From Streptomyces armeniacus (GTDB lineage Bacteria > Actinomycetota > Actinomycetes > Streptomycetales > Streptomycetaceae), in the NCBI RefSeq assembly GCF_003355155.1, contig NZ_CP031320.1:6559827-6623826 (forward strand): DNA of 64,000 bases, in the 5' to 3' direction. The stretch's first letter is position 1. Each line of letters opens with the position of its first letter. The notes beneath the pieces are model-generated. The model did no database searches and was not told the DNA's origin. It saw nothing but the letters and a program-made list of their open reading frames with translations. A program made the position numbers and the translations under genes. Below are positions 43,426-52,826 of this stretch, in pieces.

Positions 43426-43998
43426 ATGCGACGCAGTCTGCTGAGCGCGGGTGCGTGGACCGCGGCCACCGGGGTCGCCGTCACGCTGTCCTGGTTCGCC
43501 GTGCACACCATGCTGGCGGGGACGGCGTACGACCCGCCGCGCGCGCTGCCCGTATCGGACAGTTCGCCGTCCAGCTCGGCGTCGGACGGCGCCACCCCCC
43601 GCTCCTCCTCGACGCACCGCCCCAAGCCGCCCTCCGCCAGCGGCCCTTCGAGCCGTAAGGCCGAGACCCCGGCCAGGTCGTCGGACGCGCCGGGGAGCGG
43701 TTCGGACAGTGGCAGCCGTACGCCGCGGGACCGGCAGACCCGTACGGAGTCCCCCTCCCCTCCCCCGACGCGGGAGGGGAACGTCCGCAGCTACTCGACC
43801 GAGGGCGGACGCGTGGTCTTCGACCTCGGCGAACACTCGGCCGACCTGGTCTCCGCCACCCCCAACCCCGGCTGGAACATGCAGGTGTGGAAGGGCGACG
43901 CGTGGATCCGCGTGACGTTCAGCACCAGCAGCGACTCCACGTCCGTCTTCTGCACCTGGAACGGCACCCCGCCGAAGGTCGAGCGCTACGACGGCTGA
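43426..43998 (+). CDS. Secreted or membrane-anchored protein with Ser/Pro linker
   Basis: 190 residues. One N-terminal hydrophobic segment (AWTAATGVAVTLSWFAVHTM) acts as signal or anchor; a long Ser/Pro/Arg/Thr linker (residues 45-120) leads to a small beta-rich domain (GRVVFDLGEHSADLVSATPN, WIRVTFS, SVFCTWNG). Family not named by me, although similar proteins sit beside this two-component system in Streptomyces. Its end overlaps the next gene (minus strand) by 13 bp. Confidence 0.75.
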   Translation: MRRSLLSAGAWTAATGVAVTLSWFAVHTMLAGTAYDPPRALPVSDSSPSSSASDGATPRSSSTHRPKPPSASGPSSRKAETPARSSDAPGSGSDSGSRTPRDRQTRTESPSPPPTREGNVRSYSTEGGRVVFDLGEHSADLVSATPNPGWNMQVWKGDAWIRVTFSTSSDSTSVFCTWNGTPPKVERYDG

Positions 43999-44612
43999 GG
44001 CGCGCCCTGCGCGGGCGCGGCCACCGTACGGACGGCCCCGGCAGCCGGGTCGCGGCCCGACAGCGCGAGCGCGCGCTCCAGCGGACCGCTCCCGTCCGGC
44101 AGCCGTACGGGCTCGGCGAAGCCGTCGTACTCGCGGTACACCTCCGCGTACCGCTCGACCACGTCCAGCACGCACCGCGCGAGCCCGTCGGAGCAGCGGA
44201 GTTCCTGGCCGGTGGCCGCCGCCACGTCCCAGCCGTGCACCACGAGTTCCTTGACGACCATGCCGGCGATCTCCTCGGCCGGCATCGCCGCGAAACCGAG
44301 GTCCACCTCGCCCTCCCACGCCTCCGGCGCCGCCCAGGCGGCGACCGCGCGGGCGAGCTGTGCGGCGTACGCGTCGGCCCAGCCGGGCTCGGACGCGAAG
44401 TCGCGGCCGGTGAGCTCCCCGGGCAGCCGCGTGCGGCGGGCGCGGTGTTCGAGGCCGTGCGAGGTGTAGAGGATCCAGTGGTTGAGGAGCGTACGGAGGT
44501 CCCAGCCGGCGCAGGGCGTACGGCCGTCCAGCGGGCCGGCGGGCACGCCGCGGGCGACGCGTTCCGCCACGGCCGCGGCTTCCTTCAGGTGTGCGTGGAG
44601 TGTCGCGTTCAT
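43986..44612 (-). CDS. TIGR03086-family DinB-like metal-binding protein
   Basis: 208 residues. TPCAGWDLRTLLNHWILYTS carries the W-D-L-x-x-x-L-N-H pattern of mycothiol-dependent maleylpyruvate-isomerase-like proteins; KELVVHGWDVAAATGQE supplies the second metal His. Substrate unknown. Tail-to-tail overlap of 13 bp with the secreted-protein gene. Confidence 0.88.
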   Translation of the reverse strand: MNATLHAHLKEAAAVAERVARGVPAGPLDGRTPCAGWDLRTLLNHWILYTSHGLEHRARRTRLPGELTGRDFASEPGWADAYAAQLARAVAAWAAPEAWEGEVDLGFAAMPAEEIAGMVVKELVVHGWDVAAATGQELRCSDGLARCVLDVVERYAEVYREYDGFAEPVRLPDGSGPLERALALSGRDPAAGAVRTVAAPAQGAPQPS

Positions 44613-44694
44613 GCGCCGCAAGCTAGCCGCGGGCGCCCGGCGGGGGCTTGAACAAACGCGACAGCGGCCGCCGCCCCCTCAGCGGACGCGGCCG

Positions 44695-45624
44695 CTAGCC
44701 GAAGGTTCCGGCGGGCGGTGCGGGGGACGGCACCGCCGTCGCGTCCGTGACCGCGCGTGCTCCGCCCGCGAAGGCCACGAGCGCCGGGCCGTGTTCGACC
44801 CGCCCGGGGTGCGGGTCCGCAGCCGTACGGCGGGTCAGTTCGGCGACGGGAAGCTCGCGGTCGGAGGCGAGCAGCACCGCGTTCCCGAAGCGACGGGCGC
44901 GCAGGACGGCGGGGTCGGCGATCAGGCACAGTTCGCCGAACGCGCCCTGGGCAGTGGCGATCTGGGCCCGCAGGTGCGCGAGCGGACCGGCCCCGGCCCC
45001 GTCGCGTACGCCGGAAGCACCCGAGCCGTCCGCGAGGTTCGCCGCGTAGAACCCGCCGGGCCGCAGCGTCCGCCGTACCTCCGCGAGGAACTCGCCGCTC
45101 GTCAAGTGCGCAGGCGTACGGGCCCCGTTGAAGACGTCGCAGATCACCAGGTCCGCCCACGCGTCCGGGATGCGGGCGAGCGCCGCGCGCGCGTCGGCGG
45201 ACCGTACGCGTATCCGCCAGCCGCCGTCCCACGGCAGCTCGCGGCGTACGAGCCGGACGAGCGCGGCGTCCACTTCGACCACCTGCTGCGTGGAACGCGG
45301 GCGCGTGAACGCCGTGTAGCGGGCGAGCGTGAGCGCGCCGCCGCCCAGGTGCAGCGCGTGCACGGGGCGCCCGTACGGCGCGGCCAGGTCGGCGATGTGG
45401 CCGAGCCGCCGCTGGTAGGCGAAGTCGAGATACGCGGGGTCGTCCAGATCGACGTGCGACTGCGGCGCCCCGTCGAGCAGCAGCGTCCAGCCGCGTGCGC
45501 GGTCCGGGTCGGGCCGCAGCTGCGCGAGCCCGCCGTCGACGGGCACGCTGAGCGGTTCGCGCCGCTGCCGGGTCCGCCGGGCGGGTGCCGTGCCGCCGTC
45601 GCGGGCCCGCTTGTTCTTCGCCAC
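44695..45624 (-). CDS. Spermidine-synthase-like (SpeE-type) protein
   Basis: 309 residues. The nucleotide-binding core is ALHLGGGALTLARYTA, with QQVVEVDAALVRLVRRELPW after strand 2 and WADLVICDVFNGARTPAHLT as the catalytic-Asp-like region. The N-terminal beta domain (LLLDGAPQSHVDLDDPAYLD) is retained. True polyamine synthesis is uncertain; many actinobacterial members are of unknown substrate. GTG start at 45622-45624. Confidence 0.85.
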   Translation of the reverse strand: MAKNKRARDGGTAPARRTRQRREPLSVPVDGGLAQLRPDPDRARGWTLLLDGAPQSHVDLDDPAYLDFAYQRRLGHIADLAAPYGRPVHALHLGGGALTLARYTAFTRPRSTQQVVEVDAALVRLVRRELPWDGGWRIRVRSADARAALARIPDAWADLVICDVFNGARTPAHLTSGEFLAEVRRTLRPGGFYAANLADGSGASGVRDGAGAGPLAHLRAQIATAQGAFGELCLIADPAVLRARRFGNAVLLASDRELPVAELTRRTAADPHPGRVEHGPALVAFAGGARAVTDATAVPSPAPPAGTFG

Positions 45625-45668
45625 GACACCATTCTGACCCGTGCGCGCCCGCGTGACCTGCGGGCACC

Positions 45669-45744
45669 CGTACGGGCACGGGGCAGGGGACCGTACGGGC
45701 ACGGGGCAGGGGACCGTACGGGCACGGGGCAGGGGACCGTACGG
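45669..45744. repeat. 23-bp perfect tandem repeat, 3.3 copies
   Basis: Three identical 23-bp units, each CGTACGGGCACGGGGCAGGG followed by GAC, at 45669-45691, 45692-45714 and 45715-45737, then CGTACGG. In the 145-bp gap between two minus-strand genes. No coding role. Confidence 0.95.
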
Positions 45745-45769
45745 CTGCCGTACCGGCGCCCGTACGCCG

Positions 45770-46162
45770 CTATCCGCAGCGGTCGACGGCCTCGATCGTA
45801 CGGGCGGCCTCCCGCAGCGCCGCCCGCAGTTCCGCAGGCTCGGTGGCCGGGGTGTACGCACCCTCCGGCGGCACCAGCCAGCCGGTGCCGGAGACGGGCG
45901 GCTCGCCCGCGGGCCGTACGCCGCACCCGTACGTCTGCGTGCACGCGCTGCCCGGCATGTCCCAGCCCGCGGCCGTACCGGGCGGGACGAGGAAGCCGAG
46001 GGTGTCGCAGTCGCCGTCGTGCAGCACGGGGCCGACACCGTCCCGAAGGCGCAGGATGTCGACCGCCTCCAGGCCCTGCCGCGCGGGCACGGTCACCAGG
46101 TCGCACGGCTCGTCGGAGCCGCCGGACTCGGAGCCGCCGGGCTGGAAGCCGCCAGTCGTCAT
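45770..46162 (-). CDS. Conserved Streptomyces hypothetical protein
   Basis: 130 residues. The core reads CDLVTVPARQGLEAVDILRL, GVGPVLHDGDCDTLGFLVPP and SACTQTYGCGVRPAGE, with five cysteines, ending in a short helix. Proteins of this kind, resembling a regulatory or anti-regulatory partner, occur next to TPR regulators in Streptomyces; I do not know the function. ATG at 46160-46162. Divergent from the XRE-TPR gene, and preceded by a 14-bp palindrome. Confidence 0.75.
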   Translation of the reverse strand: MTTGGFQPGGSESGGSDEPCDLVTVPARQGLEAVDILRLRDGVGPVLHDGDCDTLGFLVPPGTAAGWDMPGSACTQTYGCGVRPAGEPPVSGTGWLVPPEGAYTPATEPAELRAALREAARTIEAVDRCG

Positions 46163-46182
46163 GGCACGGGACTCCGCAGGTG

Positions 46183-46196
46183 AATCGGATCCGATT
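46183..46196. promoter_or_regulatory. 14-bp palindrome in a divergent promoter
   Basis: AATCGGATCCGATT is a perfect palindrome 21 bp upstream of the 46162 start, within the relatively AT-rich 228-bp region shared with the XRE-TPR regulator. A natural operator candidate. Confidence 0.5.
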
Positions 46197-46390
46197 GCAG
46201 CTACACCGGTGTCCAGCACGAGGACCCCTCCTCCGCGGTCGCTTGTGCCGAGTTCAACGCTTCACGGCGTCAACAGCTACGGCGGCGGAACGCTGCAAAG
46301 GATGGCACTTCATGGCAGATCGAGGTTGAGATTTCCCTTTTGTAGCCAAACCCTGCGTGGCGGTGCCATCACAGCCGGTACCGTCCGGGC

Positions 46391-48007
46391 ATGGCGTCGT
46401 CACCATCAACGTCACCGGGCCCGCCCCAAAGACCCAACTCGGCGTTCCGCCGGCTGCGGGGCAGGCTCTCACCGGGCGAGTTTGCGGCGGCCGTGCGCAG
46501 GTCGGCGCGGGAGATCGGGGAGCGGGTGTCCTGCGACGCCCGTTACATCGGGCGGGTCGAGTCCGGAGAGATCCGGTGCCCCAACTACGCCTACGAGCGG
46601 GTGTTCCTGCACATGTTCCCCGGCCGGACGCTCGCGGACATGGGCTTCGCACCCCGGGAGTCCGTACGCGGTCGCACCTCGCGCACTCGTGGAGCGGACG
46701 GAGGTGAGAGCGCGCCCCCGCCGTCCTCGATGCGCCGAACGGAACCCGGCCGGGGTCCGGAACGTCAACCCCCGGAAGACTCCGGCAGAAGCACCACCCG
46801 TCACTCCGAACACTCCGAACACAACGAGCAACACACGCAACAACACCCGCGCCCCGAGCGGCCCGAGCCTCCCGAGCACCACCCGCAGCCCGAGCATCCT
46901 GAGCAATCCGAGATCGACGAGGAGAGCGACGTGCTACGTCGCGCGTTCATGACCGGCGGCCCCGCCGCCCTGGCGACCGTCTCGCTGTGCGGCGAAGCCG
47001 CCGCCGAGCCCCGGCCCTCCGCCGCCGCGACCACCGTCCGTACCCCCTCCGCGTACGCCGCGGACGCCCTCACCCCGCCGGGCTCCGCGGCCCCCGGCGC
47101 CCCGCACGGCCGCCCTGGCGCGGCCGAAGCGGAGGGCGTGGAACGGGCCGTGCGCCGGATCCGGCTGCTGGACGACCGGCACGGCGCCGACGGCCTCTAC
47201 CAGCGCGCGGGCGACTCGCTGCGCGCCGCCTACGAATTGCTGGACGCCGGCGCGCAACGCCGTTCCGTCTCCGACCGGTTGCACGCCGGCGCGGGCGAAC
47301 TCGCCATCTCCGTCGGCTGGCTGGCACACGACTCGGGCCGCTTCCCCGACGCACGCTCGCACTACGCGGAGGCACTCGCCACGGCACGCGTCGCCGCCGA
47401 CCCGGCGCTGGAGGCGCACGCGTTCTGCAACACCGCGTTCCTGGCCCGGGACGCGGGCCGCCCCCGCGAGGCCGTACGGGCGGCGCAGGCCGGCCAGCAG
47501 GCCGCGAAACCGCTCGGCTCGGCACGCCTCCAGTGCCTGCTCGCACTACGCGAGGCGGGCGGCTGGGCGGGCATGGGCGACCGTTCGGGCTGCGCGGAGG
47601 CACTGGCGCGGGCGCACACGCTGTTCGCGCGCGGCCCGTCGGACGCCGACCCCGAGTGGATGACGTTCTTCGGCGAGGCGGAACTGGAAGGGCTGGAAGC
47701 CCAGTGCTGGTCCGCCCTCGGCGACTGGCACGCCGCAACGGACCACGCCCGCCGCGCCGTTGCCCTCCAGGACCCCCACTTCGTACGGAACCGGGCGCTG
47801 TTCACCGCCGAGCTCGCCGGCGACCTGGCGGCGCGGCGCGAGCCCGAGGAGGCGGCGTCGGCCGCCTCCGAAACGCTCGAGCTGCTGGGGCCCGTACGCT
47901 CCACCCGCATCCGCGGCATGCTCACCACCACGGCCCGCCGCCTCGACCCGTACCGCCGCACCCCCGTGGTCGCGGACTTCCTCACACGCCACGCCCGCAC
48001 GGTCTGA
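46391..48007 (+). CDS. XRE-like HTH regulator with TPR domain
   Basis: 538 residues. The N-terminal part, including EIGERVSCDARYIGRVESGE and ANMF-like FLHMFPGRTLADMGF, is the DNA-binding region seen in Streptomyces transcriptional regulators of the BldC/NsdA-like TPR group. A His/Glu/Pro-rich linker (HSEHSEHNEQHTQQHP) and a Tat-like hydrophobic stretch around residue 190 precede TPR-like helices from about residue 240 to the end. Likely a cytoplasmic, signal-sensing repressor or activator. Ligand unknown. Confidence 0.82.
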   Translation: MASSPSTSPGPPQRPNSAFRRLRGRLSPGEFAAAVRRSAREIGERVSCDARYIGRVESGEIRCPNYAYERVFLHMFPGRTLADMGFAPRESVRGRTSRTRGADGGESAPPPSSMRRTEPGRGPERQPPEDSGRSTTRHSEHSEHNEQHTQQHPRPERPEPPEHHPQPEHPEQSEIDEESDVLRRAFMTGGPAALATVSLCGEAAAEPRPSAAATTVRTPSAYAADALTPPGSAAPGAPHGRPGAAEAEGVERAVRRIRLLDDRHGADGLYQRAGDSLRAAYELLDAGAQRRSVSDRLHAGAGELAISVGWLAHDSGRFPDARSHYAEALATARVAADPALEAHAFCNTAFLARDAGRPREAVRAAQAGQQAAKPLGSARLQCLLALREAGGWAGMGDRSGCAEALARAHTLFARGPSDADPEWMTFFGEAELEGLEAQCWSALGDWHAATDHARRAVALQDPHFVRNRALFTAELAGDLAARREPEEAASAASETLELLGPVRSTRIRGMLTTTARRLDPYRRTPVVADFLTRHARTV

Positions 48008-48105
48008 GCCCCCTGGCGCGGTGACGACGACGCGGTAGGCACCCGTACGACGGAGCGCTACGGTTGAGTAGCACGCCGTGCGCAGCGAGTCAGGGGAGGG
48101 ACGCG

Positions 48106-48534
48106 ATGGCGGGGGTGCCCGACGGACGGCGGCTCGCGGCGGTGGTCGCGGGCGTCGTGGCCGGAGCGGTGGGACTCGGGCTGCTCGCGACGGCGGTGCT
48201 CGCGGACCTTGACACCGCGGACCAACTGGCGAGTCTCGCGGGCGCGGCAGCAGGGCTCATCGGAGTGGTCATCTCGGTGGCCGCTCTGACGCGCTCCCCG
48301 CCGGAGGGCGGGCGACGGGTGCGCGCACGGGGAGGAGGCAAGGCAGCGGGAGGCAGCATGCGCGGCAACGCGCTCGGCCGCGGCTCTGCCGTCTCGGGGC
48401 CGCCCTCGGCCGTACCACGGCGCCGCCAGGAGCCTACGGGCCCGGTCGACGTCGAAGCGCGGGACGACGGAGTCGCCGTGGGCGAGGACCTCATCGACAA
48501 CGCGTTCGGCGACGACAGTGAGCGTCGCCGGTGA
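48106..48534 (+). CDS. Small two-helix membrane protein coupled to a STAND ATPase
   Basis: 142 residues; AGGGGAGGG ribosome site before the ATG. Two membrane helices (about 8-33 and 44-62) with a short outer loop put the C-terminal 80 residues in the cytoplasm. That tail carries two copies of a glycine motif: AAGGSMRGNALGRGS (80-94) and AVGEDLIDNAFGDDS (124-138). The N-terminal region of the downstream ATPase has a matching AAGGDIKWSATAPNS. The stop overlaps the ATPase GTG (GTGA). A membrane anchor or effector for the ATPase is inferred. Family not recognised. Confidence 0.8.
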   Translation: MAGVPDGRRLAAVVAGVVAGAVGLGLLATAVLADLDTADQLASLAGAAAGLIGVVISVAALTRSPPEGGRRVRARGGGKAAGGSMRGNALGRGSAVSGPPSAVPRRRQEPTGPVDVEARDDGVAVGEDLIDNAFGDDSERRR

Positions 48535-51500
48535 CGCCGACGCGTCCCGGAGGCGATGAACACCGCTGGGTGAAGGCAGCATTCGGTGGGACCGCCGCGG
48601 GCGGCGACATCAAATGGTCCGCAACCGCACCGAACAGCACCGTGATCTACATGAAGAATCCGGTCATCAAGATCGGGGGTTCCGACGCGGCGGCGCCGTC
48701 CGCCCCCTCCCACGAACCGACGTCGCCGAGAACGGCCGCACTGCCCCCGGCCCCCGCCGGTTTCACGGGCCGCGAGGACGAACTGGCAGACGTACTGGCA
48801 CAGTTGAACCCGGGCCCCGAGGGTGCCGCTCCCGAACCGGGACGGTCGGAGCGGTCGGCGACGTCGGGCTCACCGGGACCGCCGACCACGACGGCCACGA
48901 CCGTGACCGGCATGCCGGGGGTGGGCAAGACCGCGCTGGCCCAGCAGGCGGCGCAGGAGGCCGTCCGGCAACGCCGGTTCCCCGGCGGCGCGTTCTTCGT
49001 GGACCTGCGAGGTGACGGCGGCGACGGCGCGGGCGGTGGCGGCGCGCCGCTCACCACGGAGGAGGCCGTACGGCAGTTGCTGAGCGCGGCGGGCGAGAGC
49101 CCGGACGGCATACCCCCGGACGGGCAGGTGGCAGCGTGGCAGCGGTTCCTCGCACGCCTCGCCGAAGAGGGCAGTCCCGTCCTCGTCGTCCTCGACAACG
49201 CGGCTTCCGCGGGCACCGTAAGCCCGCTCCTGCACGGCGGACCGCACCGGTTCCTGGTCACTTCCCGGCAGACGCTTTCTGCGCTGACCGCTCACCGTGT
49301 CGTTCTGGGGCCGATGCCGCACGACGACGCGTTGGCCATGCTCGACAGCCGGCTCCGCCACATTGATGCCGCGGACGGCAGGGTCACCGGGGATGCCGTG
49401 GGCGCCGACCGGCTCGTGGAGCTGTGTGATCACCTGCCGCTGGCGCTGCGGGTGGCCGCAGCCGCGCTGGGAGATGAGCCGGCACGGTCGCCCGCCCAAC
49501 TCGCGGATGCTCTCGGCGCCGAGGGGGCGCGATCCGACGCGCTGGCGTACGACGACACCGACGAGTCGGGACGGCCCCTCGCGGTCACCGCTGCCTTCGG
49601 CACCTCGTACCGTCGGCTGAGCGGGGCGCAGGCCCGGGTGTTCCGGCTGCTGCCGCTGGCGACCGGGGCGGACGTGTCCACGAGCGCCGCTGCGGCCCTC
49701 GCGGGTCTGACCGTACGGGAGGTCCGGCCGCTGCTGGCCGCGTTGGCCCGCAACGCGCTGCTCCAGCCGCACGGCGCCGACCGGTGGTCGATGCACGGCC
49801 TCGTCCGCTCGTACTCGGCGGCGCTCCCCCGGAGCGAAGAGGAACGCGAGGACGCTGCGGGCCGTTTCCTCACCCATCTCGTGGACACGGCGGGGCAGGC
49901 CCTCTCCGTCCTCGCCGCCGACGGCGAGCACGACGGCGAGTCCCACGGCGAGCCCGGCGGCGGGACCGGGGACGGGGACAGCGGCAACGGGGACGGGACG
50001 CGCGGCGACGCCCTCCGCTTCGACGGCCCGGAAGAGGCCGCGGCGTGGCTGCGGTCCGAACACGACACCCTGCTCAGCGCCGTCCCCGCGGCAGCCGAGC
50101 AGGGTCAACCCGGCCTCGCGCGCCGTCTGTTCGGGATGCTCAGCGCCTGCCAGGGCCTGCTCCCCTCCTCGCAGCGCTGGGTGGAGGTGGCGCGCGGCGC
50201 GGTGGAACGGGCCCGTACGGATACGGACCGCGAGGGCGAGGCGGCGGCGCTGCGCGTGCTCGGCACCGCCCTCGTGAACACCGGGCGGGAGGACGAGGGC
50301 ATCGCCGCCCTGGAGTCCTCACTCCGGGTGAGCCGCGAGTCGGGCGACCGCGGGGAGACTCTCGCGGCCCTGCTCGCCCTTGCCGGTGCACTGGTGGCCG
50401 CACGCAGGCCCGGCGACGCGCGCCCGGCAGCGGAAACGGCCAGGGAAGCGGCCAGGGAGCAGGGCGAGCGGGAAGCCGAGGCGGAGGCACAGTTCCTGCT
50501 CGGCCACGTCCACATACTCCGGGAGGACAGGACGGAGGCCGCGGTTCACCTCCTCGACGCGGCGGCAGCGGCACGTGAATGCCGGGACCCGTACGCCGAG
50601 GGACGTGCCCTCGGCATGCTGGGACATCTGCGGTGCGACGAGAGGAGTTTCGCCGAAGCCGCCGTGCTCTTTCGGGAGACCGTCGCGGCGTACCGTGCGG
50701 CAGCAGAACCGCACGCGATCGCCCCAGCGCTCCGCTGGCTCGCCTGCGCGCTCATCGCCGCGCCGTCGGAGGCAGAGCCCGGCGAGGTGGTCGCCACGCT
50801 CACGGAGGCGACGGACCTCCACCACGGGACGGGCGACCGCGCGGACGAGGTACGGGCGCTGCGCATCCTGGCGCTGCAACTCGCTGTCGAGGAGCGGCGA
50901 GACGACGCCTACGAGGCCGCGGACAGGGCACTCGACGTACACCGGGCGCTGGGCGCTCCGGCCCAGGAGGCGGACCTGCTGTTCCGGCTGGCTCTGCTGC
51001 GCATGCGCTACACGGACATGGCCGATTCAGTCAGAGAGGGCGTCGACCGGGGCCATGACGCCCTGATGCACATGGCGCAGGACCCCTACCTCCGCAAAGC
51101 GATGAAACGCCATGGGAAGTTCGAGGACTACGTACGGTCCTACAACACGCCACGGCCCGCCCCCGCCGACGCGCCCGGGAGCGAGCAGCTCCAGCAGTTC
51201 CTGCGCGTCCTCGCCGGTGTGGGAGAGCCCGCCGACAAGCACTTCATCGGGTGCCTGCTGGCCACCGACCCGGAACGCGTGGACGCCGCCGCACGGTGGT
51301 GGCGGGAGGCGGCAGACGACGGACACGTACCGGCGCACCTCCTGCTCGGTGTGACGGCTGCAGGGCGGCAGGACTGGGAGGACGCCGAACGGCACTTCCG
51401 GCAGGCGGCCGAGTCCGGCGACACGGAAGCGATGTACCACCTCGGACACACACTCCAGAAGCGGAGTGCGCCGGAACGCCTGGCATGGTGGCGCGCGGCC

Positions 51501-51998
51501 GCAGACGCGGGACACAACGGGGCCAGGGTGTCGCTGGCGCTGGAGCACCTCCAGGCACAGGACGGAAGCCGCGAGGAGGTGGAGGACCTGCTCCGGCCCG
51601 CCGCCGACGCCGGGAACGACCAAGCCGTCCGGCTGCTCGGGACACTGCTGCACCAGCGCGGGGCGCTCGGGGAGGCGGAACGGCTGCTCCGGCTGAGCGC
51701 CGCGGCGGGGACGCCGGACGGCATGGCCTCACTGGGCGACCTGCTGTCCGACACCCACCGCCGCGGGCTGGCCGTCTGGTGGTGGCGCAGGGCCGCGGAG
51801 GCCGGGCACACCGGCGCCATGGTGAGCCTCGGCTTCCACGCCGTGCGGGCCCGGTGGACGGAACACTGGTGGCTGACGGCGGCAGAGGCCGGTGACGACT
51901 ACGGGATGCGCCTGCTCGCCAAACTGCTGTCGCAGCAGGGCAGGCACCGGGAGGCGGAGCGCTGGCAGGCGCGCGCGTCGGCGGCTCAGGTGGAGTGA
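48531..51998 (+). CDS. NLR-like STAND ATPase: NB-ARC, TPR and Sel1 repeats
   Basis: 1155 residues. Order: short N-terminal adaptor with AAGGDIKWSATAPNS (22-36); NB-ARC from about 75, with Walker A GMPGVGKTA (127-135), Walker B VLVVLDNA (217-224), sensor FLVTSR (241-246) and LCDHLPLALRVAA (GLPL motif); winged helix ending in the MHD-like MHGLVRSY (421-428); TPR helices from about 520 to 840; Sel1-like repeats (RWWREAADDGHVPAHLLLG type) from about 920 to the end. STAND proteins switch from ADP- to ATP-bound oligomers on ligand sensing; the repeats are the likely sensor. No SARP or nuclease domain is present, so output must come through the adaptor or the coupled membrane protein. GTG start coupled to it. 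Confidence 0.9.
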   Translation: MTPTRPGGDEHRWVKAAFGGTAAGGDIKWSATAPNSTVIYMKNPVIKIGGSDAAAPSAPSHEPTSPRTAALPPAPAGFTGREDELADVLAQLNPGPEGAAPEPGRSERSATSGSPGPPTTTATTVTGMPGVGKTALAQQAAQEAVRQRRFPGGAFFVDLRGDGGDGAGGGGAPLTTEEAVRQLLSAAGESPDGIPPDGQVAAWQRFLARLAEEGSPVLVVLDNAASAGTVSPLLHGGPHRFLVTSRQTLSALTAHRVVLGPMPHDDALAMLDSRLRHIDAADGRVTGDAVGADRLVELCDHLPLALRVAAAALGDEPARSPAQLADALGAEGARSDALAYDDTDESGRPLAVTAAFGTSYRRLSGAQARVFRLLPLATGADVSTSAAAALAGLTVREVRPLLAALARNALLQPHGADRWSMHGLVRSYSAALPRSEEEREDAAGRFLTHLVDTAGQALSVLAADGEHDGESHGEPGGGTGDGDSGNGDGTRGDALRFDGPEEAAAWLRSEHDTLLSAVPAAAEQGQPGLARRLFGMLSACQGLLPSSQRWVEVARGAVERARTDTDREGEAAALRVLGTALVNTGREDEGIAALESSLRVSRESGDRGETLAALLALAGALVAARRPGDARPAAETAREAAREQGEREAEAEAQFLLGHVHILREDRTEAAVHLLDAAAAARECRDPYAEGRALGMLGHLRCDERSFAEAAVLFRETVAAYRAAAEPHAIAPALRWLACALIAAPSEAEPGEVVATLTEATDLHHGTGDRADEVRALRILALQLAVEERRDDAYEAADRALDVHRALGAPAQEADLLFRLALLRMRYTDMADSVREGVDRGHDALMHMAQDPYLRKAMKRHGKFEDYVRSYNTPRPAPADAPGSEQLQQFLRVLAGVGEPADKHFIGCLLATDPERVDAAARWWREAADDGHVPAHLLLGVTAAGRQDWEDAERHFRQAAESGDTEAMYHLGHTLQKRSAPERLAWWRAAADAGHNGARVSLALEHLQAQDGSREEVEDLLRPAADAGNDQAVRLLGTLLHQRGALGEAERLLRLSAAAGTPDGMASLGDLLSDTHRRGLAVWWWRRAAEAGHTGAMVSLGFHAVRARWTEHWWLTAAEAGDDYGMRLLAKLLSQQGRHREAERWQARASAAQVE

Positions 51999-52076
51999 CC
52001 CCGGAGCCGTACGCAGCCACGCGCGCGCCTGCGCGCCGTACGGCCCGCTCTTCAACGCCCGCGCGCCCGCGCGCAT

Positions 52077-52673
52077 TCAGCCCAGGTGCCCCGTGTCGTT
52101 CCAGCGCTCGATCGCCGGGGTGCCGTGCGACCAGCCGAGGATGGAGAGGGAGGCCGGGTCCAGCTGGACGCGGGCTGCGAAGTCCGCGTCGTAGCCGAGC
52201 CAGCGGGCGCCCAGCATGCGCAGTACGTGGCCGTGTGCGAAGACCAGTACGTCGCGGTCGGCCGAGCGGGCCCACTCCACGACCCGGCCGGCGCGGGCGG
52301 CGACCGCGGCGATGCGTTCGCCGTCCTCGACGCCGTCGCGCCAGATGAGCCAGCCGGGGCCGGCGCGTTCCGCGATCTGTTCGGAGGTGAGGCCCTCGTA
52401 CGCGCCGTAGTCCCACTCCCGCAGCGCGTCCCAGTCCGCCGCGCGCTCCCCGAAGCCCGCGAGATCGCAGGTCTCGCGGGCGCGTACGAGCGGGCTGGTG
52501 CGGACCTCGGCGTCCGGGAGGCCGTGCCAGGGCGCGCGGTGCAGGCGTTCGCCGAGGAGCTTCGCCGCCCGGCGGCCCTCCTCGAGCAAGGGCTTGTCCG
52601 TACGCCCTGTGTGCTGCCCGGACAGCGACCACTCCGTCTCGCCGTGCCGGACCAGCAGGATGCGCGCTGCCAA
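52077..52673 (-). CDS. Histidine phosphatase family protein
   Basis: 198 residues. [20 protein letters not shown] is the phosphoglycerate-mutase/acid-phosphatase signature with the nucleophile His; [32 protein letters not shown] and [11 protein letters not shown] (second His) complete the active site. Cytoplasmic phosphatase of unspecified substrate (sugar phosphate or cofactor). The best start is a TTG at 52671-52673, giving the standard family N-terminus. Confidence 0.92.
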   Translation of the reverse strand: MAARILLVRHGETEWSLSGQHTGRTDKPLLEEGRRAAKLLGERLHRAPWHGLPDAEVRTSPLVRARETCDLAGFGERAADWDALREWDYGAYEGLTSEQIAERAGPGWLIWRDGVEDGERIAAVAARAGRVVEWARSADRDVLVFAHGHVLRMLGARWLGYDADFAARVQLDPASLSILGWSHGTPAIERWNDTGHLG

Positions 52674-52826
52674 GTGGATCGCCGCCTTCCGTCTGAACTG
52701 CTGAGTCCATCATCACTCAGCCGTCCGCGGGCAACCCGCCGGAGGGGCTGCGCGTCTCTTCGACCGGCGTACTCCGAACGGTCGGGCGCGCGCCACCCAC
52801 ACTTCACCGTCATGGAGGCCGCTCGG

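Noticed and set aside
45669..45744. Tandem repeats considered as a CRISPR array
   Set aside because: The 23-bp units are directly joined, with no spacers.
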